Of a DNA stretch of 64,000 bases, positions 1 to 11,642 are shown in pieces. The DNA is taken from positions 99,188,001-99,252,000 of the forward strand of contig CM065803.1 of assembly GCA_033398695.1 (NCBI GenBank), written 5' to 3'. This DNA comes from Orobanche coerulescens (lineage: Eukaryota > Streptophyta > Magnoliopsida > Lamiales > Orobanchaceae). Position 1 is the first letter of the stretch. Every line of letters begins with the position of its first letter. The notes under the pieces are model-generated. The model saw only the letters and a program-made list of their open reading frames with translations, did not search any database and was not told where the DNA came from. The position numbers were made by a program, and so were the translations under genes.

Positions 1-616
1 ATGGGCTTGCGTTATGAAAAGATCCATGCTTGTCCTAATGATTGCATACTTTATCGTAATGAATATGAGTCATTAACAAGTTGTCCTATGTGCAATACCT
101 CTCGATACAAGAAAAATACAAAAGTGTCGGCTAAGGTTTTATGGTATTTCCCAATAATACCAAGGTTTAGAAGATTGTATTCAAACCCAGGGGATGCAGA
201 GAAGTTGACATGGCATCATAGTGGTCGAAAAAAGGATGGGTACCTTAGACACCCGGCTGATTCACCCCAATGGCAGTTTATAGATGGATTTTTTTCGGAG
301 TTCAGTAAAGATGAACGTAATTTACGCCTTGCATTTTCAACTGATGGCATGAACCCATTTAGAAACCTTAGTAGCACTTATAGTACTTGGCCAGTTATTT
401 TGGTCACTTATAATTTATCTCCTTGTGCATGAAAAGCAAGTACATGATGTTGACATTGTTAATTTCTGGGCCAAAACAGCCTGGAAATGACATTTGCGTG
501 TACCTGGATCCGCTTATTGATGATTTAAAGCTTTTGTGGTATGAAGGTGTAGAGGTTTATGATGCTCATCGCAAAGAAATGTTCAATTTAAAAGCAATGT
601 TGTTCTGCACCATACA
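1..616 (+). pseudogene. CACTA transposase TNP2, N-terminal half
   Basis: TNP2 is the catalytic transposase of CACTA elements (Pfam Transposase_21 family); it works in the nucleus on the element ends. The translation contains the family hallmarks YEKIHACPNDCILYRNE, a CPMC cysteine pair and KVLWYFPIIPR, then SFSTDG-like and TWPVI-like stretches. At about 424-428 the frame shifts. A conserved PPWMCMK-type stretch appears as SPC then MCMK, which suggests loss of about four bases. The second frame runs through LISGPKQPGND and DLKLLWYEGVEVYDAHRKE. At 616 it is cut by the solo LTR and resumes at 4459 with DFPAYGNLSGYTVYG. The true start lies outside the window. Confidence 0.9.
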
Positions 617-825
617 TGTAATATCCGGGGGTAATTTTTTTTTCTCGTGTTACTGTTGAGTTGTACGTATTCATTTGGAATTGTACAAGTGTTGTTGTTT
701 GGACCGATACAATGTATATTGTATTAGAATATTTCGGGATCGAAATATTTATACTGGTCGTCGGTTTGGTTTCGTCATTTGGTTGTTGCTTGGCGAGTTT
801 GGAATTTTGGCTAAGTTTATAGCCA

Positions 826-905
826 TAGCGTACGCTACCTGTGTAGCGTTACATACGCTAATTTGTTGCAATTAAGTACGTTACGCCCTGAGGTTACGTA
901 CGTAA
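826..905. promoter_or_regulatory. Palindrome cluster TAGCGTACGCTA / TTACGTACGTAA in LTR
   Basis: TAGCGTACGCTA at 826-837 and TTACGTACGTAA at 894-905 are perfect 12-bp palindromes, with a degenerate copy (tagcgttacatacgcta) between them. They lie in the first 300 bp of the solo LTR, which is the U3 part if the LTR is read on the plus strand. The same consensus recurs in other LTR families of this window. A regulatory role is inference. Confidence 0.5.
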
Positions 906-1044
906 TGCGTGGTAGGTGGTGGGAACCTTCCTCGTGGTCAACTTTCGGGGCAAGGATATCTTTGGGGGATTATTTTTATATATATATATATATATATAAT
1001 ATGTTATCATCATTTTGTCATTTCTCTCACTTCCTCACCATCCC

Positions 1045-1172
1045 TCACGTGATTATCCCTCTCTCACTCCCTCATGTATATATATATATTTATATATATA
1101 TATATATATATATATCTATATATATATATATATATACATACATGAGGGAGTGAGAGAGGGATAATCACGTGA
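1045..1172. repeat. Perfect 34-bp inverted repeat with an AT core
   Basis: The arm at 1045-1078 (starting tcacgtgattatccctc) is the exact reverse complement of 1139-1172. About 60 bp of TA repeats lie between. Each arm carries a CACGTG G-box core (1046-1051 and 1166-1171). The DNA could extrude as a cruciform. It lies inside the solo LTR and may be a small insertion or an expanded palindrome. Confidence 0.85.
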
Positions 1173-1799
1173 TCACTATCCTCCATCTCTCTCTTACATT
1201 TTTTCCCCTGTAGCTATCATTTTTTTTTCTCCAGCACTCTCCCTCTCTCGCCATTCTCCTCTCTCGTCCGTCCTCTCTCTATCTCTTATCCTTCTCTCTC
1301 TCTCGTTTTTTTTTTCCGACGAGGCAGAGCTTGGATGGCAGCCGGCCTCTTTCCGGCGACGGACTGGAGTTGACGACCGGAGTAGAGGACTGACATCTCC
1401 GGCGACGACCGGAGCTCGGCGGCAGCGGCTCGTGGAGGCGGCGATGGTCTGATCGGAATTTCCGGATCGAAAGGCGTTGCAAATCCGGTCGAGCTGTTCC
1501 GGCATTTTTTTTCTTCTGGCGAGACGGAGCTCAGGCGTCGGTTCTTCATGGTTTCCGGCCATGGACGCGGCTCCATTGTTTCCGGCGACCGGAGGTGGTT
1601 TTTGTCTGGAACGGAGGTTTGACATACTTCCGGCGAGGAGTTGCAGGCGGAGATGGTGAAAACCGGCCATGGACGGAAACGGACTGGAGTTGGACGAAGT
1701 CCGGCGGGTTAATTTTTTCCGACGGCCGAATTCCAGCATGGGAGTTTTTTTCCGAACCTGGCCGATCGGCTTTTGGGTAAGCCTGTGTGTGTTTTTGCA

Positions 1800-1979
1800 G
1801 TATATATATATATATTGTGTGTACTGTGTTAGGTGCAGTGTGTGTTGAGTATATATATATATATATATTGTGTGTTTCGTGTGTGTTTCTAGTGTGTGTG
1901 TGTGTTGTGTATATATATATATATAATGTGTAAGTGTGTGGGTGTGTATAAATATATATATATAGTGTGTGCATGTGCA

Positions 1980-2026
<47 letters not shown>

Positions 2027-2095
2027 ATGTAAAGTGAGTGTGTGTTAGTAATGTGTGTACCGTATGTATATTATACATATATTATATATGTGTGT
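1800..2095. repeat. TA/TG microsatellite tracts
   Basis: Alternating (TA)n and (TG)n runs separated by short GT-rich stretches lie within the solo LTR. No coding signal is credible here; open frames in this stretch are a by-product of the repeats. Confidence 0.85.
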
Positions 2096-2508
2096 ATACG
2101 GATAAATACGAGTGTAGTATGTGTTCGTATTGGAATCGGAGTTATCTATTATGTTGTTTTCGGTCGATATCGTGTTCTCAAATGAATTGTATTTCATTCA
2201 AGGTTGTTCGAGTGCTTGTGATTGTCGGAGGACGCCGTTGATCGATTCGTGGTAGGACGTTGATCGTGGAAGGACTTTTTCGCCTTCGGTTTGAGGCAAG
2301 TTTTATACTTGTACTGGTCAATGAGATTAATGTTATCATGTATGTGTATGAATGTCTGTATCATTTCGAGACTTGGTCTCTTTATGATTTTGTTGACATC
2401 AGGGGATTGTTTGATACGATACCCTTCGGCAAATTATGCCAAATATTATTGTTGTTCGTAAATGGCCGATTTAAGGCATTGCGATACTTGTTGGTAATAT
2501 ATTTGTCG

Positions 2509-2641
2509 ATAGCCGGTTCGCGGTATCGACATATCGATTGTTATTGTTGATTGATGTTCCTTTGAGATATTGTTGTTGATAGCCGGTTCGCGGCATCGAC
2601 GTATCGATTGTTATTATTGATTGATGTTCCATCAAGATATT
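2509..2641. repeat. Two tandem ~70-bp units
   Basis: The unit begins 'gatagccggttcgcgg', continues through 'tatcgattgttatt' and 'ttgatgttcc', and repeats once with few changes. It lies inside the solo LTR. Confidence 0.75.
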
Positions 2642-2744
2642 TTTTGTGAATCGTCGTTATTGATATCAATGTTTTTCTATTGATGTTGTTTTGGCCGATT
2701 GAAGGCATTGACGTATTCAATTATCATCTTCGTTCTCGGTAACT

Positions 2745-3035
2745 GATTAAAGGTGCCGATACATCCGTTGTATAATTGTTATCGGTTAACCATTCTGAAG
2801 GTAATCGATATATATTGAATTGGGATTATCAAAGATAATTCCCATCCGTTGTATAATTATTATCGATTGTCCGCTCTAAAGGTAATCGATATATTGAATT
2901 GGGATTATCAAAGATAATTCCCATCCGTTGTCAAAGAGATAATTCCCATCCGTTGTATAATTGTTATCGATTGGCCGTTCTACGGTAATCGAAGTATTGA
3001 ATTGGGACTGTCGAGGATAGTTCCCATCCGTTGAA
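2745..3035. repeat. Tandem array of ~100-bp units, about three copies
   Basis: Units contain 'cccatccgttgtataatt', 'ttatcgattg', 'ggtaatcgatata' and 'gaattgggattatcaaag' in a fixed order. One unit is shortened by an internal duplication near 2925-2955. The array is internal to the solo LTR. Confidence 0.8.
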
Positions 3036-4453
3036 TTATTATTGTCGTGTTGACCGATTCAAGGCAGCACACTATTATTCTTGTGAACTCGGTAATTTTG
3101 TGATCGTTGAAGGTTGAGGATTTCCCGGACTGTTGTGTTGTGATCGTTGCTCGTGTTAATCGGTCCTTAGGGATTTTGATCCCAGGATGGTTGTTTTGAA
3201 TATCGTTGGTCCTGTCGATCTTTCATTATTCGTGTGTCATCGTTCACTTGGTGAGTCGTATGATCCATATTGGATGTGTTATCCTTTGAGTTTCGTTGTC
3301 ATGTTGTGTCGTGACATATCCGGAATCATATCTGCGTTCCGATTGGTTATTGTGTAGAATTTTTAGCCAGGCACACGATGGTCATGCGTGGATGTTTCCG
3401 CATTGGACCGTGCACACGAGACGTAGTTCGTGAGGCTAATTAGGTACATTGTCCCACGTATATTTCTGGATTCCGTATACGGGGTGCACATGTGCACGGA
3501 CACATTTCCGGATCGGGCGTACTGTGATGTCCATCATTGAGCCATACAATTTTGTTCGTTCATAGTCCATTTAAATGTGTGGATGTGTTCGACGTTTTGT
3601 GATTAAGCGTTCATACGCCCGAGGGGTATGTTCGACAGTCAGGTTTGTTTCTTTGAGATCTGTATTGTGATGATTTACGACTTGGGCATTCGGCTTTCAG
3701 GCCATCGTGATATTTTGGCAGCTTCGGCTGAGGGCTTTCAGGCCATTGTGATGTAACGGTATTTCCGTTGGAGCCTTCGGGCATTGTGATCCTTATTTAT
3801 TTCAGCGTTGGTTTGATTTACCTTCGGGTAATGTATTATTGTGTTCTATATTGATGATTTGCCGTTGGGCACTGATGTTCTAACCTATTGAGCAGGTATT
3901 GATCGTATGCCATGGGCATAGTATTCCACGAATGCTCGAGTCTTACTTTGGTTTGTGAGCATCTCGTATTACCATTGTTGTACTGTTTGTTCTGCCTTTG
4001 GATGCATATCATGTTGTGCATGTATTTGATATTCATTATTCTGGATGATTGACCCCGTTGGGGCGGAACATGTTTTCATGTTTTAGGTACTTGCGAGGAG
4101 AGGGTTGATACACAGGGGCATGACGATGGCGACGAGGCATTCGAGCGATACTAGTCCGAGATATTTTGGTGTTCATGTTGGTCAGACAGTTGGAGTACTC
4201 CAATTTTGTTCAGTCGTTGTCGTTTTGTATTATCCGAGCAAGGCTCGTGTATGTTGTTGTATTTTATTTTGGCCATGTAGGCCCATCCTTGTCGTTGAAA
4301 TTCCATATCGGAATAGTATGTCGGACATCATAGTAGGGTCTGTGATTTCCTATTTTGGTCAGTTTGTTGTATTTTAGTCGTGTTCGCCTGGTGGATCACC
4401 TGGTGTGGGGTCCACGGCACTGTAATAACCCAATGGGATTTGGGGGTGTTACA

Positions 4454-5642
4454 ATACAGGATTTTCCAGCATATGGTAATCTGTCAGGGTATACAGTTTA
4501 TGGACAGACAGCTTGTCCGCTGTGTGAAGATGGTTTCAAGGGAAAGTGGTTATCAGGTTCTGGAAAGAATGCTTTTTATGGGCATCGTGTGTTTTTGCCA
4601 TGTGAACATCATTATCGTAAATATAAGAAAGCCTTTAATGGGGAACAAATGTTTGAAAGTCGTCCAAAGGTTTTTACAAGTGAGGAGGTGTATGAAAAGG
4701 TGAAAAATATCCAGATTACTTATGGAAAAAAGAAAAATAAAAATCACCTTCCTAAACAAGGTTACAAGAAGTGCTCTCATTTATGGGATTTGCCTTATTG
4801 GAGATTCTTATTTGTTAGGCATTCTTTGGATGTTATGCATATCGAGAAGAATGTATGTGAAAGTCTTATTGGTACATTTCTAAATATCCCTGGGAAGTCA
4901 AAAGATGGCCCTAAATCCAGGGCTGATTTACTAGAAATGGGGATTAGACCCGAACTCCATCTTTGTTCACAAGAATGGGCCTCGAAAATACTTGCCACTG
5001 CGCTTATACATTATCAAAAAGGAGAAAGTCGATTTTGTGAATGTTTGGTGAGTCAAAGTACCAGATGGTTATTCTTCAAATATCAGTAGCCTTGTGTCAA
5101 TGGAACACTTGAAGCTTATGGGTCTTAAATCTCATGATTATCATATTCTGATGCAACATTTGTTGCCCGTGGCTATTCGTGGCATTTTACCTAAAAATGT
5201 TAGAAATGTGATTATTAGACTTTGTTTTTTCAATGCGATCTACAAGAAAGTCATTAATCCTAAAGATCTAGATGATTTAGAGGATGAAATTATCATTATT
5301 TTGTGTCAACTGGAAATGTACTTTCCACCATCATTTTTTGATGTCATGATTCATTTGACTTTGCATTTGGTGAGAGAGATAAGATATTGTGGGCCGGTGT
5401 ATTTGAGATCTCAATGGCCTTTCGAAAGGCAAAATAAAACGTACAAGGGGTATGTGAAGAATGCTTATCGTCCCGAAGGTTGTATAGCAGAGCGGGTCCA
5501 ATATGAGTGTGCTATTTCACTTTGTAGTGAATATTTAGGAAATGTGAAGATGATAGGACTTCCTGTATCACGTCATGAGGATAGAATGGATGGGAAGGGG
5601 ACCATAGGCCATAAACAAGCCGACTTGTCGACGGAGAAGTAG
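4454..5642 (+). pseudogene. CACTA transposase TNP2, C-terminal half with DUF4218-like region
   Basis: This continues the gene broken at 616. The first frame (to about 5045) shows DFPAYGNLSGYTVYG, CPLCED, FLPCEHHYRK and RHSLDVMHIEKNVCESL, all TNP2 hallmarks. At about 5045-5050 there is a frameshift. The downstream frame reads VKVPDGYSSN, then KSHDYHILMQHLLPVAIRG and QLEMYFPPSFFDVM, the typical DUF4218 segment, then GPVYLRSQWPFERQ and YRPEGCIAERVQYE. The frame ends at an in-frame TAG (5640-5642) followed directly by ATG, and the next segment continues in the same frame. A split transposase, a frameshift and a nonsense codon mean this copy cannot make active enzyme. Confidence 0.88.
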
Positions 5643-6500
5643 ATGATGGCTCACACATATATTCTTCACAATGAGGATGAAGTTGCACCGTATGTCGAAA
5701 GACATATGGATTTCTTGAGGAAGAAGTACAATCACAAGGCGCTTGAGAAGTCGATAGCAAATGAGCATAAACATACATTTTATGCTTGGTTCAAAGAACA
5801 AGTTATGAGCGAACTTGAAGCTTCATCACATTCTGTTTCAGATCGGGTCAAGAGCTTAGCATATGGGCCTAATTTCAGTGCCACCTTTTACTCCGGGTTT
5901 GCCATTAATGGCCACACATTCTACACGAAGAATCAAGATGAAAAAAGTACTATGCAAAATAGTGGGGTAACTTTGGAAGCCGTAGCTATGCATTTTTCTA
6001 GTGCTAAAGATAAGAAGCCCAGGTTTTGTAAAATGCGATATTATGGTGTCATTGAAGAGATTTGCGAGTTGCATTACATTGGTTTTACTATTCCTCTTTT
6101 TGGATGCAAATGGGTTGACAATAGTAATGGTGTTTTCTTTGAGGACTCGGGGGCTATAGTGGTCAATCTTCACAAACAAGGTCATAAGGAAGATCCTTTC
6201 ATATTAGCTAGCCAGGCAAAGCAAGTGTTCTATGTGATCGACCCTTCTGATAAGAGAAGGTCAATAGTTATATCACCATCATCTCGATATGCAATTGAGG
6301 ATCATGAAGATGATAGTATGGAAGATAAGGAGTGTTGTTACAAGAGGAGTCAAATAGAGTATGATGATAATGGAGATTCCACTATCTATATAAGAAATGA
6401 TCACGATGAAGGGATATGGGTCGAAAAGGACAAGAATGAGGGAAAGTCGCAAAAGCGTCGTCGGGTAAAAAATATATTAAATTATACCGAAGCATATTAG
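5643..6500 (+). pseudogene. CACTA transposase tail with DUF4216-like domain
   Basis: This 285-residue frame directly continues the TNP2 gene after the TAG at 5640. It begins around HTYILHNEDEVAPYVE and contains the DUF4216 signature RYYGVIEEICELHYIGF, IPLFGCKWVD, DPFILASQAKQVFYVIDP. In plant CACTA elements this domain follows DUF4218 in the same protein. The charged, basic C-terminus (EKDKNEGKSQKRRR) is usual. It could be made from its own ATG, but is more likely the tail of a dead gene. The domains' biochemical role is not known to me. Confidence 0.85.
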
Positions 6501-6547
6501 TGGTATTCATTTTATAAATGCATTTAAAGTGGATTAAATATGTTATA

Positions 6548-6830
6548 AATTGTATTATATTCTGAAAAACAGTAAAAGTTTTAACCGAAAACAATCAATT
6601 ATCATATCAAAAGGTATAACTGAAACATCATTACAAAATTGTGTTATATTCTGAAAAACTGTCAAAGTTTTAACCGAAAATAGTCAATTATTATATCAAA
6701 GGTATAACTGAAACATCATTACAAAATTGATGTTATATTCTGAAAAACTGTCAAAGTTTTAACTGAAAAAAGTCAATTATCATATGAAATGTATAACTGA
6801 AACATCATTACAAAATTGATGTTATATTAT
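6548..6830. repeat. Three ~94-bp tandem units between the two CACTA genes
   Basis: Each unit contains 'ttatattctgaaaaac', 'gttttaac', 'caattat' and 'ggtataactgaaacatc'. The array separates the transposase stop (6498-6500) from the start of the second gene (6889). Confidence 0.85.
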
Positions 6831-6888
6831 GAAATGCATTTATATTTTCAATTTATATGGCATCTGAAGTCCAAATTTTTGCAGGTTA

Positions 6889-9800
6889 ATGGCTAGAACG
6901 AAAAAACATGTTCTTCAAAACCATGGTAGCCACTCTATGGATGATGCTAACTCCGATCCCGAAGATGGAGCATCTGATGTCGAAGAAGATAAACGTGAAG
7001 CAGAGAGAGGTCGCACTGTGCTTGCAATTGTTGGAAAGGCAATCCAGAATGATGGTAAAGTTGTTCTGGAATGGGATCCAATCTATAAAATTCCACGTGG
7101 GGATAACCGAACCTTGTTTTATTCATACATTGGTGTAATTGCTCGTGAACGTGTAAACATCACCTATAGGAGGTGGACTAATGTTCCGAAGGTAACCAAG
7201 GATGAAGTGTTTGATTTCATTGCGGTAAGTACTAAAATCGAGTTTCATACTTGTACTTAACTTTTGTACAAGTGCTTGTTTATATGAATTACTAACAAGA
7301 ATGAAATATGCAGAAAGGATTCACGGTACCACAAACTCATAAAAATGGGTTTTAACACGAGCATGCATTCGATGGAGGGCTTTTAAGACTAGGCTGAGAA
7401 AGTACTGGATGTATAAAGTATGCAAAGGCACTAAGGTGTTAAGGGAAAAATCACCATGGAAATATCCTTGGATACAACTAGACGATTGGAAAAAATTCTT
7501 AAGTGCATATGATAACTTATAGTTTAAGGTATATATTCTTTCACTAAATTCGTCATGATGTGTATATGTTTTATAATAGTGTATATTGATTAATAGTGTT
7601 AACAAATGTAAAGGAATTAAGTGAGAAGAATCGAGAAAGGTCATTAAAAAAGAATTCGAGCTATCGAGGAGGCCGACGGGGATACCAATATTATGAAGAA
7701 GAAATTGTATGTTTTAATAGTTTGATTTTTAGATGCTATGATTGAATGAATTTGGATCAACATTAGCTTCTAATATATTGTTGCATCATGTCAGGCAAAA
7801 GAACTTTCAAAGCAAGGGGTTCATGTTGCACAGGTGCCTCGGCATTTAGTTTGGCTTAAAGCTCATTCCACAGAAAAAGATGGCAGATGGTTTTTGGTAA
7901 TCCTATTGATCATCAAATTGCTGAGGCTATTGTAAGTACCTACACCATATTAAACCTTTCTTACCTATACCATCCAGTTCATAATTAAGAATTATAGTCA
8001 TAATTACTAAATAATGAACATATATTTTTTCCCTTTTATGTATTCAATTGAAATTACTTGTTATATTCGACATGTTATCGTAATATTTTAATTATATAAA
8101 AATTCATTAGAATGTGATTTTATGTGTCAGGAAGAGCACAATAATTATAAAGCTGACTCACAAAATTTACCAAACATAATTCAAGAGTACATAAAGCTAT
8201 TTAAAATAGCTTATAAACTCAGCCAAAACTTCCTAAAACAAAGGTAGCTTTGCTCGGCTTTGTTATGAGAGTTGCCTTTAAATTGTAAAACTGAAAGCTG
8301 AATAACAGAATTTGGATGAACCAAAAACTGGAAAATGAAGGACCACACATTATAAATCCATTAATACAGCACGCTTAGAGCTAGGGGTGGGAATTGGTCT
8401 ATTCGGTCTGATTTTGTTCATAAACTGAAAACTGGACTGTATTTTTTTTCAATTCGGTTTGATCGGTTTTATTTTTGACTCGTCGGTGAAAATCGGGTGA
8501 ACCGGAAGGGTCGATCGATTCGGGGTTTTCGGTTTATTTGGGCAAAACAAAAAAACTCCTTGGGTAAGAGGTTAGAAATGATTTTCTGAACTTTAGGGTT
8601 TCATTTGACCGAATGAAATATTAGAAATGGGAGAAGTCAGGTTTAATGTAGAATGCATCAGTGCAAAAGGCGTGTTTTTACTAATTGACTTAGTCANNTC
8701 GGTTTTCGGTCCGTCCGGTCCGTAAAGGACTAAAACCGAAAAGCTGGTAGTCATATTTGGTTCGTTTTTATTTTTGTTTTGATCCGGTTTTTAGGTTATC
8801 GGTTTTCGGTTTTAATGTTACATTTTGCTCATTGTAATAAGTTTCTGTTTTTATTGTAGAAAACATTGGAAGCTCAAAATGAAAGAGGTGAAATAATCAC
8901 CTCAAGTCGGGATGACATCTTAGCAAAAGCAATACAAAAACCAGATTATGGTGGTCGTGTCAGGGCTGTTGGCTCAGGTGTAACAAAAAGGGTATACTTT
9001 GGTTACAATCGACCAACGCCTCCTACCATGTTGCAAAGTAAAGTGGTTACTTTGGAAACAGAGTTGGAAAATATGAAAAACAATCAAAATTTGTTGATGT
9101 CCTACGTTATGTCATGCTCCAGTGGTTTCAACCGGAGCATATGAGACAGTTCATGGCAGCTTGCAATGGCTTTGGTGGCCAAGGTTGTGGAAATGCCCAA
9201 CTTGGTAGTTTTATTAATCTACTTAGTGGACAGGGACTGGGTGGTTCCCAACCTAGTACTTCTAATGGTCAGGGGGGTTGAGTGGTGCTGGATTAGGTGG
9301 TAGTGGACAGGTAAATGCCCCACTTGGTGGTTTTATCGATCTCCTGGGATTGGGTAGTTTCCAACAACCTAGATCAAGTGGCGGAGAGTTGAATGGTGGT
9401 CAGTTGAATAGTTTTATTGGTCAAGAGAATGTAGTCAATCATGTTGAGAAAGAGCCTGAGCCTTACCATGTTGCTTGGCCCGAGATATCCACGACTAAAG
9501 AAGATAATAGAGAACATAATTTTCAGACAATTAATGAGCCCATTAGTAGTGATTGGATAAGGCCTGAGGCTACTGAATATAGTTTTCCTGAGGTATGAAG
9601 TTCTTGTTAAATGTTAATTATTTTTATTATGTACAGTACAATAATTTGCTTCCTATGATATGATTAACTGCATGCATATGATTTTTGATTAGGGTTGGAG
9701 TGAGTGTTCTTTAGCGATTCAAAGTGACAAAGATGTACATATTGTTGCCACTGGAAAAGTGGAGATAAGGAATGGGGAGAAAGTAACTAAAGTACACAAT

Positions 9801-10374
9801 GTTCAGATTACGAATGATCTCCTCAGGGTAATGATTCTAGAAGTGATGATGCCAACGGCACGTTTGCCATCTCCTACCCAAGAATTCAAATATGTTAGTC
9901 AAGCCAAGAGTAGTTTTGCTCCTTGGCCAAGGCCCTTAATTTTTCCAATGAATCAGGTAATCTATATTGTTTGTAAGTTCTAGATTTGTTGTTCATTTTC
10001 TAACCAAAATGATCTTTTATGAGATTTTCACATTCTATATAATAATTTGTTCTTATTTCGTCACTATTAAGGCTGACAAACAACCAACGAAGTCCTTCAC
10101 TACCCCATCCCCACAAACACCATCATCACAAGCATCAACAACTCATAAGTATGTGATTACGATGGAAGATCTTGATAAGTTTACAACTAGTTTGTTGCGA
10201 AAATTCAAAGTTCAAGCTGCAAGGATGGAAACAAAAGATCAACACATATTGATAACAATCCCAGCAAGTGTGTACGGTCGTGAGCAAAAAATTAGCATTG
10301 ATCACGAAGATATGTATGATTGGTGCTTTCAAAAAGAAGTTGAAGCTAAACATATATCCATCTTCATGAAGTAA
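6889..10374 (+). pseudogene. CACTA accessory gene, 5' part: Transposase_24-like plus Tnp1-like regions
   Basis: Exons joined by GT-AG introns resemble the plant 'PTTA/En/Spm' protein. Exon 1 (6889-7224) starts MARTKK, has an acidic stretch and ends in TKDEVFDFIAV before gtaagt. Exon 2 (from 7314) reads KGFTVPQTHKNGF and then needs a frame change at about 7353 to give IRWRAFKTRLRKYWMY and SPWKYPWIQLDDWKKF. Exons near 7613-7707 (RGGRRGYQYYEEEI) and 7794-7932 ([20 protein letters not shown]) follow. The exon from 8862 gives TLEAQNERGEIITSSRDDI and VYFGYNRPTPPTML. A glycine-rich exon (to 9593) needs frame repair near 9130 and 9280. The exon from about 9693 gives the Tnp1-like SSFAPWPRPLIFPMNQ, and the last one starts at about 10073. 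The gene continues beyond the chromovirus at 20029. Confidence 0.8.
8380..8862. other. Probable MITE or other small insertion in an intron, with two undetermined bases
   Basis: The sequence 'taggggtgggaattgg' followed by many 'cggttttcggttt' motifs is typical of small non-autonomous hAT-like insertions in plants. I could not fix its ends, and no clear target duplication was found. Positions 8697-8698 are N, showing an ambiguous or gap-filled assembly point. Confidence 0.35.
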
Positions 10375-11457
10375 ATAACAAAAATTCATGATTTTTCATT
10401 AATCAGTTATTTTTTTTTAATTTAATGGTTTCTACTTGTAACACCCCGAGATATTCGGAATAATTACAGCGCCGTAAACCCTTTAAATAAGGATTTACAA
10501 GGCTAATTAAAAAGAAAAGTAAATACAAGACATCAATACTGCGAAAATTCAAGTTTATGAAAACGTACAACTGGTTCAACGGGTAATTAATACAACCATA
10601 TCGAATTAATATCAAAAGGACACGCGTACTCGAGTACAGAAACCAAACCAAGACAACAAATCTCCAATCACAATAAACATCACTGAACCCCTTCGTCGTC
10701 ACGTCGATACTGTGGCTGTTTCCCTGCTCCTTGGCTACCTGAACATCAAAACAAATGTCCACCCCCGAAGGGGTTAGCAAAATGATGCTAGTACAAGTAT
10801 CATATTAAACAATTCGAATATGCATCAACAATACATAAACAAGATACATCACACGGACTTCCGCTGCCGGAATCCGACAATGCGAATCTACAAGATTCCA
10901 TTACACAGCATGGGTATTCCAACGATCCAGCGCCCTCAGCATAGATCCCAAGATGATCCCGTCGGACCAACACGAGGTGGAAATAACCCGTCCAATGATC
11001 CAGCGCCCTCAGCCTAGATCCCAAGATGATCCCGTCGGACCAACACGAGGTGGACATCCGATCCAGCGCCCTCAGCATAGATCGTGCAACGTAATACAAA
11101 CACAACTCATGCATACACATATGCCAAATCATTATGTTCATCAACATGAACATATAAACACTATATGACGAATATCATGAAAAATCAACGAAATAAATAT
11201 CATGTTCAACAACATGAATAATCATACGCATGCTCCAAAAATACCGATATTAACATATCACGATACTTGCCTCGAAGATGGCAAGAACGATACACTTCAA
11301 TGATCTCAACCCACTCGAAGGTCGCCTCCTTCGATCAACGTAGCAAGCTCGAACCTTAACAAAAGGAACGATATACAAATCATCTCAAGTCGAACCATGG
11401 CCTAACAATTCGGCCTACGGCCGAAAAACTCAGAATAAACAAGCTGCCTGGATTGCT

Positions 11458-11642
11458 TAGCGCGCGTTACGTACTCTACGTAGCGTGCGCTAAACTGAGC
11501 TGATAGCGACGCTATCGTATAAGACTAGCGTGCGCTAGCCACGGCCAGCGATCGACTGGCATCTCATAACGTACGCTACGACGTTTTGTGCGAAAACCAA
11601 CCTCGATAGCGCACGTTAACTCACACATGTTAGCGTGCGCTA
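11458..11642. promoter_or_regulatory. Palindrome cluster B in chromovirus LTR
   Basis: TAGCGTGCGCTA occurs exactly at 11481-11492, 11526-11537 and 11631-11642. Variants TAACGTACGCTA (11567-11578) and TAGCGCACGTTA (11607-11618) lie between them. In element orientation this cluster is downstream of the TATA box. The matching cluster in the other LTR is at about 18705-18890. Confidence 0.6.

Larger units (their letters stand above)
617..4453 (+). mobile_element. Solo LTR of a Ty3/gypsy family, inserted in TNP2
   Basis: The 3837-bp insert begins TGTAATATCC and ends GGGTGTTACA. It is flanked on both sides by the 5-bp duplication ATACA (612-616 and 4454-4458). Removing the insert and one duplication brings the TNP2 frame together exactly (CTI then QDFPAYG). 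There is no gag-pol, so this is a solo LTR. Its ends and several internal blocks match the LTR at 60901-63096, for example the stretch around 'gtgcacacgagacg' and 'cacatttccgg', and the shared 3' part 'ggtccacggcactgtaat'. It is unusually long for an LTR, partly because of internal simple and tandem repeats (960-2095 and 2509-3035). Confidence 0.9.

Noticed and set aside
1194..1739. 181-codon minus-strand open frame rich in Arg/Ser/Pro
   Set aside because: It lies in a GC-biased, repeat-rich part of the solo LTR, overlaps other open frames on both strands and has no domain-like pattern.
10800..11168. Open frames on both strands repeated again at 18047-18415
   Set aside because: They are LTR sequence present in both copies, with internal 73-bp repeats; they are not genes.
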